DNA from: Anaerolineales bacterium UBA2232
GTDB taxonomy: Bacteria > Chloroflexota > Anaerolineae > UBA2200
NCBI GenBank assembly: GCA_002348045.1
Contig: DDYO01000189.1
Coordinates: 1-6,772 of the forward strand
Length of the DNA stretch: 6,772 nt
Reading direction: 5' to 3'
The notes under the pieces were generated by a model. It saw only the letters and a program-made list of their open reading frames with translations, had not been told where the DNA came from and did no database searches. Of this stretch, positions 5,784-6,772 are shown in pieces (within the stretch, counting starts at the first letter, position 1; each line of letters opens with the position of its first letter). Both the position numbers and the translations under genes were made by a program.

Positions 5784-6772
5784 GAATCCCCGTCAGCGCT
5801 CAAAGCACGTATGCCCCCATTCGGTACGAGGCGACCAGGCCGTTTGCCGTTGCACTGGGCAAGATCTTCGTCGCCCACGCCAAACGGGGTGAGAAGGAGC
5901 GGGTGAGGTTTGTAGGGGACGAGCTCATGGATTTGGTGGCCACCGCCGTGAATCTGGTCGGTCCCCCTAGAGGGCCTGGCCCGGGCCAGGCTGAAATGCT
6001 GAATGTCCAGATATTTGGCCAGTACCAGGCGGCCGGCAAAGTCATCTTCGACGTCAGCAAGGCCCTCACGCGGGCATTGCTGATCACCGACGCGCGAGAC
6101 ATTCCCTGCGGCGAGGTAGATCTGCCAGTGCCATCTTGCTACTTCCATTTCGGGAGTGGGATTGGAGCCGATCTCGACGGGCAAGAAGTCGAGGGTGCAT
6201 TCGTAACCAGGGCGGGCGATCGGTTGATGATCGACTTGGTGCCGCGTGGATTCGGCTCACCCTTTTTCACCATGGTGCCGAGCGGTGAGACATTGATCGG
6301 CGTCCCGATCGACATGAGCGATCCTCAGAAGCTGATCACCAATGCGCTGCACGATTCCATCGAGAACGTGATGCGCCGCAATTCAGAGGTGATGGAACGG
6401 GCCGCCGCGATGGAGCGTCAGATCGAAGCCGAATACGGTCAGATCGTCAAGGTGCCGTCGCCCGTTCACGACCTGGCCAAGAACGAACCACTCCTGCGCA
6501 AAGTGCTGTCGCTGGTCATCAATGCCGTGTTTTACCTTGAGGCAGAGCCTGAAGACTGTGTTGATGGGTGGGATTCGGATGCACCCCAAGATGTCGTACA
6601 GAAACTGCACCTGGCCGCCAAGCCTGGCGCCATCAGGACGCTGGAAAACACGCTCTTGAAGGCAGGGTATACGAAGGTGCGCATCGTCGGCCGAAGGTTT
6701 GCCGGATCGGTGGAGGCGGCGGCCATTGAACGTGCAACAGATAGCGGCCGGCAGCTGTCGCCTCACTTCAGG
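5780..6772 (+). CDS. Hypothetical protein, possibly AcrVA2-like; 3' end outside window
   Basis: The frame is open from ATG 5780 to the right edge (331 codons, no stop). The start overlaps the membrane gene's stop as ATGA and has AGGAG ten bases upstream. No signal peptide or membrane segment is seen. Residues 1-55 are mixed. A Gly/Pro linker (GPPRGPGPGQ, about 57-66) is followed by a beta-rich part (about 69-170) and a charged helix (about 181-215, NVMRRNSEVMERAAAMERQIEAEY). A helix-strand block (LLRKVLSLVINAVFYL, 238-253) precedes KAGYTKVRIVGRRF (294-307). The visible end is QLSPHFR. This order (an NAVFYL-type helix, then GYTKVRIVG, then a Ser-Pro-His-x-Arg stretch near the end) recalls AcrVA2-like proteins, which are spread over many bacterial mobile elements beyond the Cas12a inhibitor itself. 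I could not align it, and the most diagnostic C-terminal part is cut off. If the call is wrong, it is an orphan soluble protein. Coding status is firm; the family is tentative. Confidence 0.72.
   Translation, partial: MRIPVSAQSTYAPIRYEATRPFAVALGKIFVAHAKRGEKERVRFVGDELMDLVATAVNLVGPPRGPGPGQAEMLNVQIFGQYQAAGKVIFDVSKALTRALLITDARDIPCGEVDLPVPSCYFHFGSGIGADLDGQEVEGAFVTRAGDRLMIDLVPRGFGSPFFTMVPSGETLIGVPIDMSDPQKLITNALHDSIENVMRRNSEVMERAAAMERQIEAEYGQIVKVPSPVHDLAKNEPLLRKVLSLVINAVFYLEAEPEDCVDGWDSDAPQDVVQKLHLAAKPGAIRTLENTLLKAGYTKVRIVGRRFAGSVEAAAIERATDSGRQLSPHFR
5974..5991 (+). repeat. Perfect 18-base GC-only-core palindrome inside the terminal gene
   Basis: GCCTGGCCCGGGCCAGGC reads identically on both strands with no spacer. 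It lies in the codons for the Gly/Pro linker of the terminal gene, so codon composition may explain much of it. A CCC-TAGA-GGG mini-hairpin precedes it at 5964-5973. Confidence 0.85.

Noticed and set aside
5579..6184. 201-codon minus-strand frame across the membrane/terminal gene junction
   Set aside because: It straddles two coupled plus-strand genes and has no recognisable motif. It is explained as a shadow of GC-rich codons.

Overview
The window is a tightly packed, one-direction (+ strand) gene cluster from a GC-rich bacterium (roughly 60% G+C by eye). Codon use and the families present suggest a proteobacterium, probably in or near the Burkholderiales, but this is an inference because no housekeeping or taxonomic marker gene is present. 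No rRNA, tRNA, CRISPR array, transposase, integrase or attachment site is visible. The content (an ASCH-domain protein, an R2K-type ATP-grasp protein and several orphan genes joined by 4-base overlaps) looks like the accessory part of a mobile element such as an integrative conjugative element, plasmid or prophage.

Layout. Bases 1-104 probably hold the 3' end of a gene that starts outside the window. It is followed by an ASCH-domain gene (101-604) and an R2K-clade ATP-grasp gene (601-1383), joined to each other and to the upstream tail by ATGA overlaps. A 94-base gap (1384-1477) is the only real intergenic space and may carry a weak promoter. Next come a 108-codon hypothetical gene (1478-1804) and a very large orphan gene (start placed at 1855, stop at 5202, 1115 residues). 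The large gene has a strong Shine-Dalgarno sequence partly inside a small CCCC-GAAA-GGGG hairpin. A multi-pass membrane protein (best start TTG 5199, TTGA overlap, stop 5783) follows. The last gene begins at 5780 (ATGA overlap) and runs off the right edge after 331 codons.

Working together. The overlaps imply co-translation in two blocks: upstream tail + ASCH + ATP-grasp, and small protein + giant protein + membrane protein + terminal gene. The ASCH fold is a PUA-like nucleic-acid or nucleotide binding module. R2K ATP-grasp enzymes are predicted peptide or protein-modifying ligases related to the CDC123 clade. The giant protein has an N-terminal beta-rich part, a charged helical or coiled-coil stretch, a long unassigned core and a strongly basic patch near its C-terminus. 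The final gene resembles, from memory of the family only, the widespread AcrVA2-like proteins of mobile elements. A role in element-host conflict is plausible but unproven. The giant protein and its co-translated membrane partner are the least explained and most interesting part.
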